A stretch of 5,432 nt of DNA from Hyphomicrobiales bacterium (lineage in GTDB: Bacteria > Pseudomonadota > Alphaproteobacteria > Rhizobiales > Aestuariivirgaceae). Shown one piece after another: positions 1 through 5,300 of this stretch. The translations under genes and the position numbers were made by a program. Every line of letters begins with the position of its first letter. Positions within the stretch are counted from its first letter, which is position 1. Location of the stretch: NCBI GenBank assembly GCA_020029455.1, contig JAIBJH010000191.1, positions 1 to 5,432 of the forward strand, written 5' to 3'. Under the pieces are notes generated by a model, which saw only the letters and a program-made list of their open reading frames with translations, had not been told where the DNA came from and ran no database searches.

Positions 1-2
1 GT

Positions 3-452
3 GCCTTTGAACGCAGTGTTGCCAGCGGAAAACCTGAAAAACCCTGGAGCTGGGCCGATACCTGGCCTGTTGCCGAAATCACAATCCCACGCATCGGTGC
101 CGAGGCCATCGTGCTTCATGGCGCGACATCGGAAGCACTGGCCTTCGGGCCGTCGCATCTGCCCGATACACCACAGCCCGGCGAGCGCGGCACATCGGTC
201 ATTTCCGCGCACCGCGATACGCATTTCAATTTCCTGAAGCATGTGGAAGTTGGCGATGTCATCGACATCACGCGCAGCGACGGTCTTACGTTCCACTACC
301 GCGTCAGCAATTTGCGCGTGGCGGCTTGGGACGCATCAGGCATTGACCGCCATGCACCCGGCCATCGCCTTGTCCTTTCCACCTGCTGGCCTTTCGATGC
401 GGTGACGCGCGGAAACCTGCGCTACATCGTGGAAGCGGAGATGGTGAGGTGA
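3..452 (+). CDS. Class GN sortase, C-terminal part (5' end outside window)
   Basis: This is a cysteine transpeptidase of the Gram-negative (class GN) sortase group, expected to act at the outer face of the inner membrane on proteins with a C-terminal sorting signal. The frame is open from base 3 with no start, so the N-terminal membrane anchor is missing and 149 residues are visible. Seen directly: the PWSWADTWPVAEITIPRIG entry to the beta-barrel, the catalytic His in SAHRDTHF (His at nt 210-212), the catalytic Cys in LVLSTCWPF (nt 384-386, the TLxTC-type signature) and the likely catalytic Arg in NLRYIVEAE (nt 420-422). The set is therefore intact. An ATG at 111 is internal, because homologous sequence continues upstream of it. 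Family members usually lie beside a VIT/vWA-domain substrate protein; that partner would be left of the window and is inferred only. The gene ends in TGA and converges on the hydrolase gene. Confidence 0.92.
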   Translation, partial: AFERSVASGKPEKPWSWADTWPVAEITIPRIGAEAIVLHGATSEALAFGPSHLPDTPQPGERGTSVISAHRDTHFNFLKHVEVGDVIDITRSDGLTFHYRVSNLRVAAWDASGIDRHAPGHRLVLSTCWPFDAVTRGNLRYIVEAEMVR

Positions 453-557
453 CTCTCCTCGCCCGCTTGCGGGAGAGGTGTCATGAGCGCAGCGAATGAC
501 GGAGAGGGCCCTCTCCGGCCCGCTTACGCGGTCCACCTCCCCCGTAAACGGGGGAGG
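453..557. repeat. GC-rich palindromic repeat cluster between converging genes
   Basis: The spacer after the sortase stop is almost entirely inverted repeats. Positions 457-466 pair with 469-478 (10 bp, one mismatch). GTCAT at 480-484 pairs with ATGAC at 496-500. Positions 500-517 form a perfect 18-bp palindrome (CGGAGAGGG/CCCTCTCCG). Positions 536-545 pair with 548-557 (10 bp perfect). The segment 509-543 resembles the reverse complement of 5327-5356 (CCCTCTCC, a CCCGCTT(A)CGCGG core, then CCTC-rich sequence), so this is a copy of a dispersed family that also occurs at the right end of the window. Similar CCCTCTCC...GGAGAGGG elements are, from memory, common between genes in Rhizobiales-type genomes. 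Confidence 0.75.
536..557. terminator. Possible bidirectional terminator hairpin
   Basis: The arms CCTCCCCCGT and ACGGGGGAGG are perfectly complementary around AA, giving an 8-bp G/C-rich stem with a GTAAAC loop or a longer tight stem. It lies between two converging genes, 83 nt after the sortase stop and 7 nt beyond the hydrolase stop, where a shared terminator would be expected. There is no T-tract on either side, so Rho-independent function is uncertain; the hairpin may simply be part of the dispersed repeat. Confidence 0.35.
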
Positions 558-564
558 AGTGCAG

Positions 565-1524
565 CTAGAATCTCACCTTGGCATAAGTCGCGCGGTGGTC
601 GCTGGGCCAAGGCGTGACGATGAGGTCGGCGAAGGGCGCTTTCTCGCCGACGATGCCCGCCGCCAGAACTTCCAGCTTTGCGGCCTTGGCCAGCGCAAAG
701 TCGATGCGGTCGTGGTGGTCGTCAGTCGCCGTCGGTTCCGATGTGGGCGTCCAGGTGAAGGCGGGCTTTGCTGCTGCATCGGGGAAGGCCACGCGATAGG
801 TATCCACAAAGCCTTTTTCTTCGATGGCTTTCTGTGTCGGCCACTCAACAACAAGCGGCTGCTGGCCTGCCTTCACGGCGGCTTCCGTCCAGTCATGATG
901 TGAAGGCTCGTTGAAATCACCAAAAACAAATGAAGCATCGGCCTCGCCCGCCGCATCCATGTCGGCAAAGAGCAGCTTGAGTGCGCCGCCCCTCGTCTCC
1001 TGCGCCGACTTCACCGCTTCCTCCGCCGTCTTGAAATAGGGATAGGGACCGTATTCGATGCTGAGCAGTTGATAGGGCTGGTAAGGCGCATCATCGAGAT
1101 GGATGTTGAAGATATGGACCTTGCGGCCCTCGACTTCGACGGTGATGCCAAGATCATTGGGGGTGGCCTTGCCGGTGATGGGATAGCGGCTGAGGATGGC
1201 ATTGGCCCAGAGCGCTTCGTTCACCGCCGTCTGGTCATAGTAGTGATAGCCCAGCGCGTCGGCGAGCGCCTTGGCTACGCTCTCGCCCTGTGGCGGGCAG
1301 ACTTCCGCCGTGCAGGGATCACCTTCGAGGCGCGTTTCCTGCACGCCGATGATGTCGGCGCCGACAGCCTTGATGACGGCAACCGTCTCATCGACGGGCT
1401 TCTTCTCATTGGCCCCGCCGCCCCAGATATTATAGCTCATGATGGTGAGTTCGGTGGCGCCCGCATTCGCAGCCATGGCGAAAAGCGAAACGGTTCCTGC
1501 CAGCACAGTGGCCAGTTTCTTCAT
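565..1524 (-). CDS. Exported endonuclease/exonuclease/phosphatase-family metal-dependent hydrolase
   Basis: This 319-residue protein has the DNase I-like (EEP) fold, whose members hydrolyse phosphodiester or phosphomonoester bonds with a divalent metal. The substrate (nucleic acid, sphingomyelin or inositol lipid) cannot be read from sequence. Residues 1-23 are a signal peptide (MKK, hydrophobic core, ANA/AGA cleavage near 21-23), so it is probably periplasmic or secreted. Active-site landmarks are all present: N32 in SYNIWGG, E63 in VQETR, H142 in NIHLDD, D203 and N205 in FGDFNEPSH, D272-R-I-D275, and the terminal D309-H310 in WPSDHR. C71 and C76 are the only cysteines and may form a disulfide. 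The ATG is supported by GGGAGG 5 nt upstream and by the signal peptide starting there. The zinc-finger gene ends 35 nt upstream on the same strand, suggesting co-transcription. Confidence 0.9.
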   Translation of the reverse strand: MKKLATVLAGTVSLFAMAANAGATELTIMSYNIWGGGANEKKPVDETVAVIKAVGADIIGVQETRLEGDPCTAEVCPPQGESVAKALADALGYHYYDQTAVNEALWANAILSRYPITGKATPNDLGITVEVEGRKVHIFNIHLDDAPYQPYQLLSIEYGPYPYFKTAEEAVKSAQETRGGALKLLFADMDAAGEADASFVFGDFNEPSHHDWTEAAVKAGQQPLVVEWPTQKAIEEKGFVDTYRVAFPDAAAKPAFTWTPTSEPTATDDHHDRIDFALAKAAKLEVLAAGIVGEKAPFADLIVTPWPSDHRATYAKVRF

Positions 1525-1529
1525 GTCAT

Positions 1530-1535
1530 CCTCCC
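1530..1535 (-). promoter_or_regulatory. Strong Shine-Dalgarno site of the EEP hydrolase gene
   Basis: On the minus strand this reads GGGAGG, followed by a 5-nt spacer (ATGAC) and the ATG at 1524. It is the best ribosome binding site in the window. It fixes the start of the exported hydrolase and, lying in the 35-nt gap after the zinc-finger stop, allows independent translation from a shared transcript. Confidence 0.75.
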
Positions 1536-1559
1536 TCAGTTCCCCGTGTATTTGATTGT

Positions 1560-1754
1560 CTATTTAGCGTTTGGAATTGCTTTGAGTGCCTTAATGGTTC
1601 GCTCGCGCCACTTCGGATCCTTCTGGCCAAAAATGTCGATCATCATGTCCACGCAATCGCGGCAAATGAAAACCCCAGGTCCAGCGACGAATTTCCCCTT
1701 CGCCTCTTCATGTGGGACAGACGTACCGCAAAAGGAACATTCAATATTCTTCAT
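1560..1754 (-). CDS. Stand-alone ClpX-type C4 zinc-finger small protein
   Basis: This 64-residue protein consists almost only of a zinc-binding domain like the N-terminal domain of the unfoldase ClpX. The cysteines are C6-S-F-C9 and C31-R-D-C34 (CX2C-X21-CX2C), with the ClpX-like stretch KFVAGPGVFICRDCVDMM between and after them. The cysteine spacing is about three residues longer than in typical ClpX. A short basic helix follows (WRERTIKALKAIPNAK). No AAA+ ATPase part follows in any frame; the stop is TAG at 1560. The frame is open upstream to a TTG at 1808, but the ATG at 1754 is preferred because AAAGGA lies 7 nt upstream and the domain begins at once. In ClpX this domain dimerises and binds substrates and adaptors; a role here as adaptor, competitor or plain zinc-finger protein is inference. 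It is probably co-transcribed with the hydrolase gene downstream. Confidence 0.85.
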   Translation of the reverse strand: MKNIECSFCGTSVPHEEAKGKFVAGPGVFICRDCVDMMIDIFGQKDPKWRERTIKALKAIPNAK

Positions 1755-1761
1755 GGCGCAA

Positions 1762-1767
1762 TCCTTT
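1762..1767 (-). promoter_or_regulatory. Shine-Dalgarno site deciding the zinc-finger start
   Basis: The minus strand reads AAAGGA with a 7-nt spacer before the ATG at 1754. No comparable site precedes the upstream in-frame TTG at 1808, so the shorter 64-residue product is favoured. Confidence 0.6.
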
Positions 1768-1845
1768 GCTTGCGGCCAAGACTGGCATTTCTGCCGTGCG
1801 TTCTGCAACAGGGTGATGACATTCCAGTGAGGAGTTACATAACAC

Positions 1846-1889
1846 CCTCATGCTGAGGTGCATTGCGTAGCAATGCCTCGAAGCATGCG
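1846..1889 (-). repeat. Bulged-hairpin repeat, copy 1 (inverted relative to copy 2)
   Basis: Read on the + strand the elements are CATGCT (1849-1854), GAGG (1855-1858), bulge TG, CATTGC (1861-1866), loop GTA, GCAATG (1870-1875), CCTC (1876-1879), bulge GA, AGCATG (1882-1887). This makes a 16-bp stem with two 2-nt bulges and a 3-nt loop. Its reverse complement aligns without gaps to 2221-2264, identical at 33 of 44 positions, with every stem difference compensated. It begins 8 nt past the GIY-YIG stop codon and precedes the zinc-finger gene, so it may also act as a transcript-end structure for the former. Confidence 0.88.
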
Positions 1890-1897
1890 CCGCCAGG

Positions 1898-2197
1898 CTA
1901 CTTGTTACCGTGCCGTTTCGAAAGGCCCCTAAGCTTGTTCCAATCACTAGCCGCCAGCGCTTCCTTTTTCGCGCGGCTCCAACCCTTGATCTGCCGTTCG
2001 GCGGCAATGGCGTCGGTCACCAACTCGAAATACTCAGCATGGGCCAGCTTCACGGGTCGTCGGGAATATGTATAAGCGGATGGGTCCATGCCGTTATTGT
2101 GTTGGTCTTCTCGAGTCTCCGGCAGCTGGGTGCGGGTCAGTCCCGTGTAGTAGCTGTCATCAGCACATTTGAGAATGTAGACCCACGCCCCGGACAT
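1898..2197 (-). CDS. GIY-YIG domain nuclease-family small protein
   Basis: This 99-residue protein is a single GIY-YIG domain of the small YhbQ/UPF0213-like type. The two core strands are V6-Y-I-L (the GIY part) and Y17-T-G-L (the YIG part). The conserved Arg is probably R29 in ETREDQH, with H33 after it. The metal-binding Glu is E67 in AAERQIKGWSRAKKEAL. The tail is basic. Length is normal for the group and the domain starts at residue 6, supporting the ATG at 2197, although no clear Shine-Dalgarno site precedes it. The family includes DNA strand-cleaving enzymes, but the role of these one-domain versions is mostly unknown. The gene is tightly bracketed by two inverted hairpin repeats (the nearer bases are 8 nt after its stop and 23 nt before its start), which is the main clue that it may be linked to repeat mobility or processing. 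It is on the same strand as its neighbours but separated from both by these repeats. Confidence 0.92.
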   Translation of the reverse strand: MSGAWVYILKCADDSYYTGLTRTQLPETREDQHNNGMDPSAYTYSRRPVKLAHAEYFELVTDAIAAERQIKGWSRAKKEALAASDWNKLRGLSKRHGNK

Positions 2198-2220
2198 GCT
2201 TGCAGTCTAGCATAACACTG

Positions 2221-2264
2221 CGCATCCTTCGAGGCCGCGCGCTGCGCGGCACCTCAGGATGAGG
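2221..2264 (+). repeat. Bulged-hairpin repeat, copy 2
   Basis: The elements are CATCCT (2223-2228), bulge TC, GAGG (2231-2234), CCGCGC (2235-2240), loop GCT, GCGCGG (2244-2249), bulge CA, CCTC (2252-2255), AGGATG (2256-2261). The same architecture appears in copy 1 with different stem sequence. It lies between the YcgN-family stop (2285) and the GIY-YIG start (2197), where it could also attenuate read-through. Elements of the CATCCTTCGAGG...CCTCAGGATG type are, from memory, repeated many times in Rhizobiales genomes. Confidence 0.88.
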
Positions 2265-2284
2265 AGGTAAGGAGATGAGAGACA

Positions 2285-2743
2285 CTATCGCCCCTTCCTT
2301 TTCGCCTTGGGCAGCGTCCAGCGGTGGAGCCAGAGTTCTTCGATGGTGATGCCCACTTCGGAATAGGCCTGGCCCTTCACGGATATTCCCGCCTCCTCCA
2401 CCGTCTCCTTCCTCCCTGAAACCAGCGGATGCCACCACGGCAAGGCATTGCCCTCCTGGATCAGGCGGTAAGCGCAGGTGCCGGGAAGCCAGCCGAGCGA
2501 GCCCACATTCTCCGGGGTCAGGGCCACGCAATCGGGCACGCGCTTGGTGCGGTTCTTATAATCCGTACACTGACAGGTTCCCAGGTCGAGCAGCTTGCAG
2601 GCGGTCTTGGTGTAGATGAACCGGCCGGTATCCTCGTCTTCCAGCTTGTTGAGGCAGCAGCGGCCGCAGCCGTCACACAGGCTTTCCCATTCGGCCTTGG
2701 ACATTTCGGCAAGTGACTTGGTTTTCCAGAAGGGTTCGGACAT
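2285..2743 (-). CDS. ycgN: YcgN-family (UPF0260) cysteine-cluster protein
   Basis: This 152-residue cytoplasmic protein belongs to the YcgN/UPF0260 family with the CxxCxxCC metal-chelating motif (zinc- or iron-chelating domain family). Visible cysteines are C23, C26, C29, C30 (LCDGCGRCCLNKLED), then C49, C57, C59, C72 and C90, enough for metal or iron-sulfur binding. Other family marks are the MSEPFWKTKSLAEM start, DCVALTPENV and the LPWWHPLVSG segment. The frame stays open upstream to a TTG at 2872, with an ATG at 2767, but the family's usual N-terminus begins at the ATG at 2743, so that start is used; the ribosome binding site there is weak. The molecular function is not established for the family. 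It is the first gene of the minus-strand run and is transcribed divergently from the penicillin-binding protein gene. No signal peptide or membrane segment is seen. Confidence 0.93.
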   Translation of the reverse strand: MSEPFWKTKSLAEMSKAEWESLCDGCGRCCLNKLEDEDTGRFIYTKTACKLLDLGTCQCTDYKNRTKRVPDCVALTPENVGSLGWLPGTCAYRLIQEGNALPWWHPLVSGRKETVEEAGISVKGQAYSEVGITIEELWLHRWTLPKAKRKGR

Positions 2744-2958
2744 GAGCTGCCCATAGCATACCGGCATTTCCCTGTCCGCCCGGCTCCCAGCGTCCCGACC
2801 GGCACCTTCATTCATGTGACATTCATGCGGATATTGATAGGCGGCCACAGCTTCACCATCATTTCCCCGCAATCTCGACTTGGCGGCCCGAGGCGGCTAA
2901 AACTCCACGAACGACCGGGGGAAATTGCGGGCCTTCCGGTTTGGTAACAGGTTGAAGA
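2744..2958. promoter_or_regulatory. Divergent intergenic region for ycgN and the penicillin-binding protein gene
   Basis: These 215 bp must hold the promoters of both divergent genes, but no convincing -35/-10 pair is recognisable. CCCGCAAT (2866-2873) and ATTGCGGG (2924-2931) are an 8-bp inverted repeat about 50 bp apart. Overlapping with them, ATTTCCCC (2861-2868) and GGGGAAAT (2918-2925) form a second inverted pair. These could be operator-like sites or coincidence. Confidence 0.35.
2946..2951 (+). promoter_or_regulatory. Weak Shine-Dalgarno site before a TTG start
   Basis: AACAGG lies 7 nt before the TTG at 2959. An in-frame TGA at 2953-2955 excludes any start further upstream, and no in-frame ATG occurs until the codon for residue 127, inside the glycosyltransferase domain. 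The TTG is therefore the only start that keeps the whole N-terminus, apart from an internal GTG at 3019. Confidence 0.5.
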
Positions 2959-5232
2959 TTGGCTAAGCTTCCCACCCATTACAGCTTCTTCCGGGCCATC
3001 TGGCAGGCCGACTCCTATGTGAGCTCGGGCCTCTTCGAGGCGTGGGACTTCGTGAAGCGTTGCCACTCGGCCTATTCGGCCTGGCTTTACCGCTATTTCC
3101 GGCTTTCCGGCCCCAAGCGCTGGTTCTTTGACCTTCTGGATGACGGGGTCACCTTCGGCGTCATCATCGCCTTCGGGCTTGTGGCCTATGCACTGCCGCC
3201 CTTTTCCGGCACCGGCGATGTGTGGAACCGGGGCCGCGAATATGCCGTCACCTTCACGGATGTTAATGGCGAGGTGGTCGGCCAGCGCGGCATAAGGCAA
3301 GATGACGCCATTCCGCTCGAAGAGATTCCGCCGCATATGATCCAGGCCGTGCTGGCGACCGAGGATGCGCGCTTCTTTGAACATTTCGGCGTCGATATTC
3401 TGGGCACCTTCCGCGCCGCCATGCGGAATGCCAAATCCGATGGACCGCCGCAGGGTGGCTCGTCGATCACCCAGCAGGTGGCAAAGAACCTCTTCCTTTC
3501 CCCAGAGCGCACGCTACAGCGCAAGGTGCATGAGGCGTTCCTGTCGCTGTGGATCGAAGCGCGCCTTTCCAAGCAGGAAATCCTCAAGCTCTATCTCGAC
3601 CGCTCTTATCTAGGCGGCGGTGCCTATGGCGTCGAGGCAGCCTCGCAGTTCTATTTCGGCAAGTCGGTGCGCGATATCACGCTGCCGGAAGCTGCCATGC
3701 TCGCCGGCCTCTTCAAGGCGCCGACGACTTATGCGCCGCACCAGAACCCCGCCACCTCGCGGGCACGGTCCAATGTGGTGTTGTGGCGCATGCTGGATGC
3801 CGGCTTCATCACGCAAGGAGAGCTTCTTGAAGCGCGGCGCAGCCAGGTGCAGATCGTGGCGAAGAAGGATGCCGATGCGCCGGACTGGTATCTCGATTGG
3901 GCCTATGAGGACACGCTCAACGTCATCGAAACCTATCACCTGACGGGTGCCTTTGTGATCGAGGTCAAGACCCCGATCGACCGCAAGCTGCAGCGCGAGA
4001 TGGCCCGCATCATGAATGAAACGGTGGATACGGAAGGGCCGGCCAACCATTTCACGCAGGCCTCGGCGGTCACCATGGCGCCGGATGGCGCGGTCAAAGC
4101 CATCGTCGGTGGCAGGAATTATGAAGAGAGCCAGTTCAACCGCGCCACCAGCGCTGCGCGCCAATCGGGCTCGGCCTTCAAGCCCTTCGTCTATCTTGCG
4201 GCGGTGCTCAAAGGTTACAAGCCCACCGACATGGTGATTGATGGGCCGGTTTCCATCGGCAACTGGTCCCCCAGAAACTACAGCGGCGGCTATGCCGGGC
4301 GCATCACGCTTACCACTGCGCTCGCCAAATCCTACAATTCCGTTCCGGTGAGACTCTCCATCGACATCGGCCGCAAGTCCATCATCGAGACGGCCCACAA
4401 GGTGGGCATACAGGGCGAACTTGAAACCTGGGCCCCCATGGTGCTGGGCACCAGCGTGCTGACGCTTCTCGATCTTACAACCGGCTATGCAACCTTCGCC
4501 GGCGGCGGCAAGCTGGCAAAGCCCTATGCGGTTCTCGAAATCCGCAAGCCTAATGGCGATGTCATTTACTCACGCAGCGCCAACAGCACACCCACCCCGC
4601 AGGTGGTGCCGGAAGAAAGCATCGCCGACCTCAATTCCATGTTGTCGCAAGTGGTCAAGGCAGGCACTGCGCGCAGAGCCGATCTCGGATTTGCGCCACA
4701 GGGCGGCAAGACGGGCACGAACCAGAGCTATCGCGATGCCTGGTACATCGGTTTCACGGCGCATAATGTCACGGGCGTATGGGTCGGCAATGACGACTTC
4801 TCTCCAATGAACGAGGTGACGGGCGGGCGCATTCCCGCTCCTGCCTGGAAACGCATCATGGAAGTGGCGGAAGCCGGCCTCAAGCCCGAAGGACTTGCCG
4901 GCATTCCGCTGGATGACACCTACACCGCCGTTGCGGCGGCGGAGCCCGTCAACCTGGTGCCCGGCGCCGATGAAACGCCCGATGCTTCCGATGTCGCGGT
5001 CAACAGCGATACGCGCGACATCCTCGACGACATGATGGCGCTGTTCCAGAAGGAGCAGCGCGTTCTCGTTTCGCCGGAGTCCGGTGCCACCAAGTCACTC
5101 TATGGGGAGGACGGAGACAGCCTTGTTCTTCCCAAGGCCAATGTGCGGAAGAAATCGCGGAGCGGCGATTTCCTCGATTCGCTGTTCAAGCCCAAGAAGA
5201 AGAAAAAGAAGAAGAAGTTCTTCAGTTTTTAA
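2959..5232 (+). CDS. Class A penicillin-binding protein (bifunctional transglycosylase/transpeptidase, PBP1 type)
   Basis: This 757-residue inner-membrane enzyme polymerises lipid II into glycan strands and cross-links the peptides in the periplasm. Order: cytoplasmic aromatic-rich N-terminus (1-60), one membrane segment (about 63-81), a GT51 glycosyltransferase domain (about 110-285), a linker, then a penicillin-binding transpeptidase domain (about 365-635). GT51 motifs: E135-D-A-R-F-F-E-H-F-G with catalytic E135, GGSSITQQ at 166-173, RKVHE at 188-192, and LSKQEILKLYLD followed by YFGK at 232-235. Transpeptidase motifs: S405-A-F-K408 with nucleophile S405, S458-Y-N460, and K584-T-G-T. All are intact. 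The extension beyond about 650 is low in complexity and ends in eight lysines then FFSF, which is unusual. The start is TTG with a weak AACAGG site; nothing else is possible upstream because of an in-frame TGA. It is transcribed alone, divergent from ycgN. Confidence 0.96.
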   Translation: MAKLPTHYSFFRAIWQADSYVSSGLFEAWDFVKRCHSAYSAWLYRYFRLSGPKRWFFDLLDDGVTFGVIIAFGLVAYALPPFSGTGDVWNRGREYAVTFTDVNGEVVGQRGIRQDDAIPLEEIPPHMIQAVLATEDARFFEHFGVDILGTFRAAMRNAKSDGPPQGGSSITQQVAKNLFLSPERTLQRKVHEAFLSLWIEARLSKQEILKLYLDRSYLGGGAYGVEAASQFYFGKSVRDITLPEAAMLAGLFKAPTTYAPHQNPATSRARSNVVLWRMLDAGFITQGELLEARRSQVQIVAKKDADAPDWYLDWAYEDTLNVIETYHLTGAFVIEVKTPIDRKLQREMARIMNETVDTEGPANHFTQASAVTMAPDGAVKAIVGGRNYEESQFNRATSAARQSGSAFKPFVYLAAVLKGYKPTDMVIDGPVSIGNWSPRNYSGGYAGRITLTTALAKSYNSVPVRLSIDIGRKSIIETAHKVGIQGELETWAPMVLGTSVLTLLDLTTGYATFAGGGKLAKPYAVLEIRKPNGDVIYSRSANSTPTPQVVPEESIADLNSMLSQVVKAGTARRADLGFAPQGGKTGTNQSYRDAWYIGFTAHNVTGVWVGNDDFSPMNEVTGGRIPAPAWKRIMEVAEAGLKPEGLAGIPLDDTYTAVAAAEPVNLVPGADETPDASDVAVNSDTRDILDDMMALFQKEQRVLVSPESGATKSLYGEDGDSLVLPKANVRKKSRSGDFLDSLFKPKKKKKKKKFFSF

Positions 5233-5256
5233 CACATCTTGAAACCAATTCACTCT

Positions 5257-5277
5257 CCCTCCCCCTTGTGGGGAGGG
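5257..5277 (+). terminator. Terminator-like hairpin after the penicillin-binding protein gene
   Basis: CCCTCCCC (5257-5264) pairs perfectly with GGGGAGGG (5270-5277) around a 5-nt loop, 24 nt after the TAA. Only TATT follows, not a T-run, so it is a weak candidate for intrinsic termination; it may belong to the adjoining repeat cluster. Confidence 0.35.
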
Positions 5278-5300
5278 TATTCGCGTATTGCTGAAGTGTG

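Noticed and set aside
111..452. ATG at 111 as the true start of a short sortase
   Set aside because: The same frame is open to the window edge and encodes recognisable sortase sequence (PWSWADTWPVAEITIPRIG) before that ATG, so the gene is cut by the window rather than short.
453..557. CRISPR-like array or small RNA gene in the repeat clusters
   Set aside because: The repeats are palindromes of differing sequence without constant repeat and spacer lengths, and no cas gene or clear promoter-terminator pair is present.
1069..1830. Long plus-strand open frame of 253 codons
   Set aside because: It runs antisense to the hydrolase and zinc-finger genes, has no recognisable domain, and is explained by codon bias of high-GC genes on the other strand.
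2744..2872. Longer N-terminus for the YcgN-family protein from TTG at 2872 or ATG at 2767
   Set aside because: The family's usual N-terminus starts at MSEPFWKTK, and the extra residues resemble no domain.
2812..3384. Minus-strand open frame of 190 codons upstream of ycgN
   Set aside because: Most of it is antisense to the N-terminal coding part of the penicillin-binding protein gene, and it shows no domain or supported start.
3610..4398. Minus-strand open frame of 262 codons
   Set aside because: It is fully antisense to the transpeptidase part of the penicillin-binding protein gene, with Arg/Gly-rich composition typical of a shadow frame and no known motif.
5203..5290. Programmed -1 frameshift at AAA AAG in the lysine run
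   Set aside because: The heptamer begins with G rather than A, no well-placed stimulatory structure is evident, and the shifted frame only adds about 25 residues encoded by repeat DNA.
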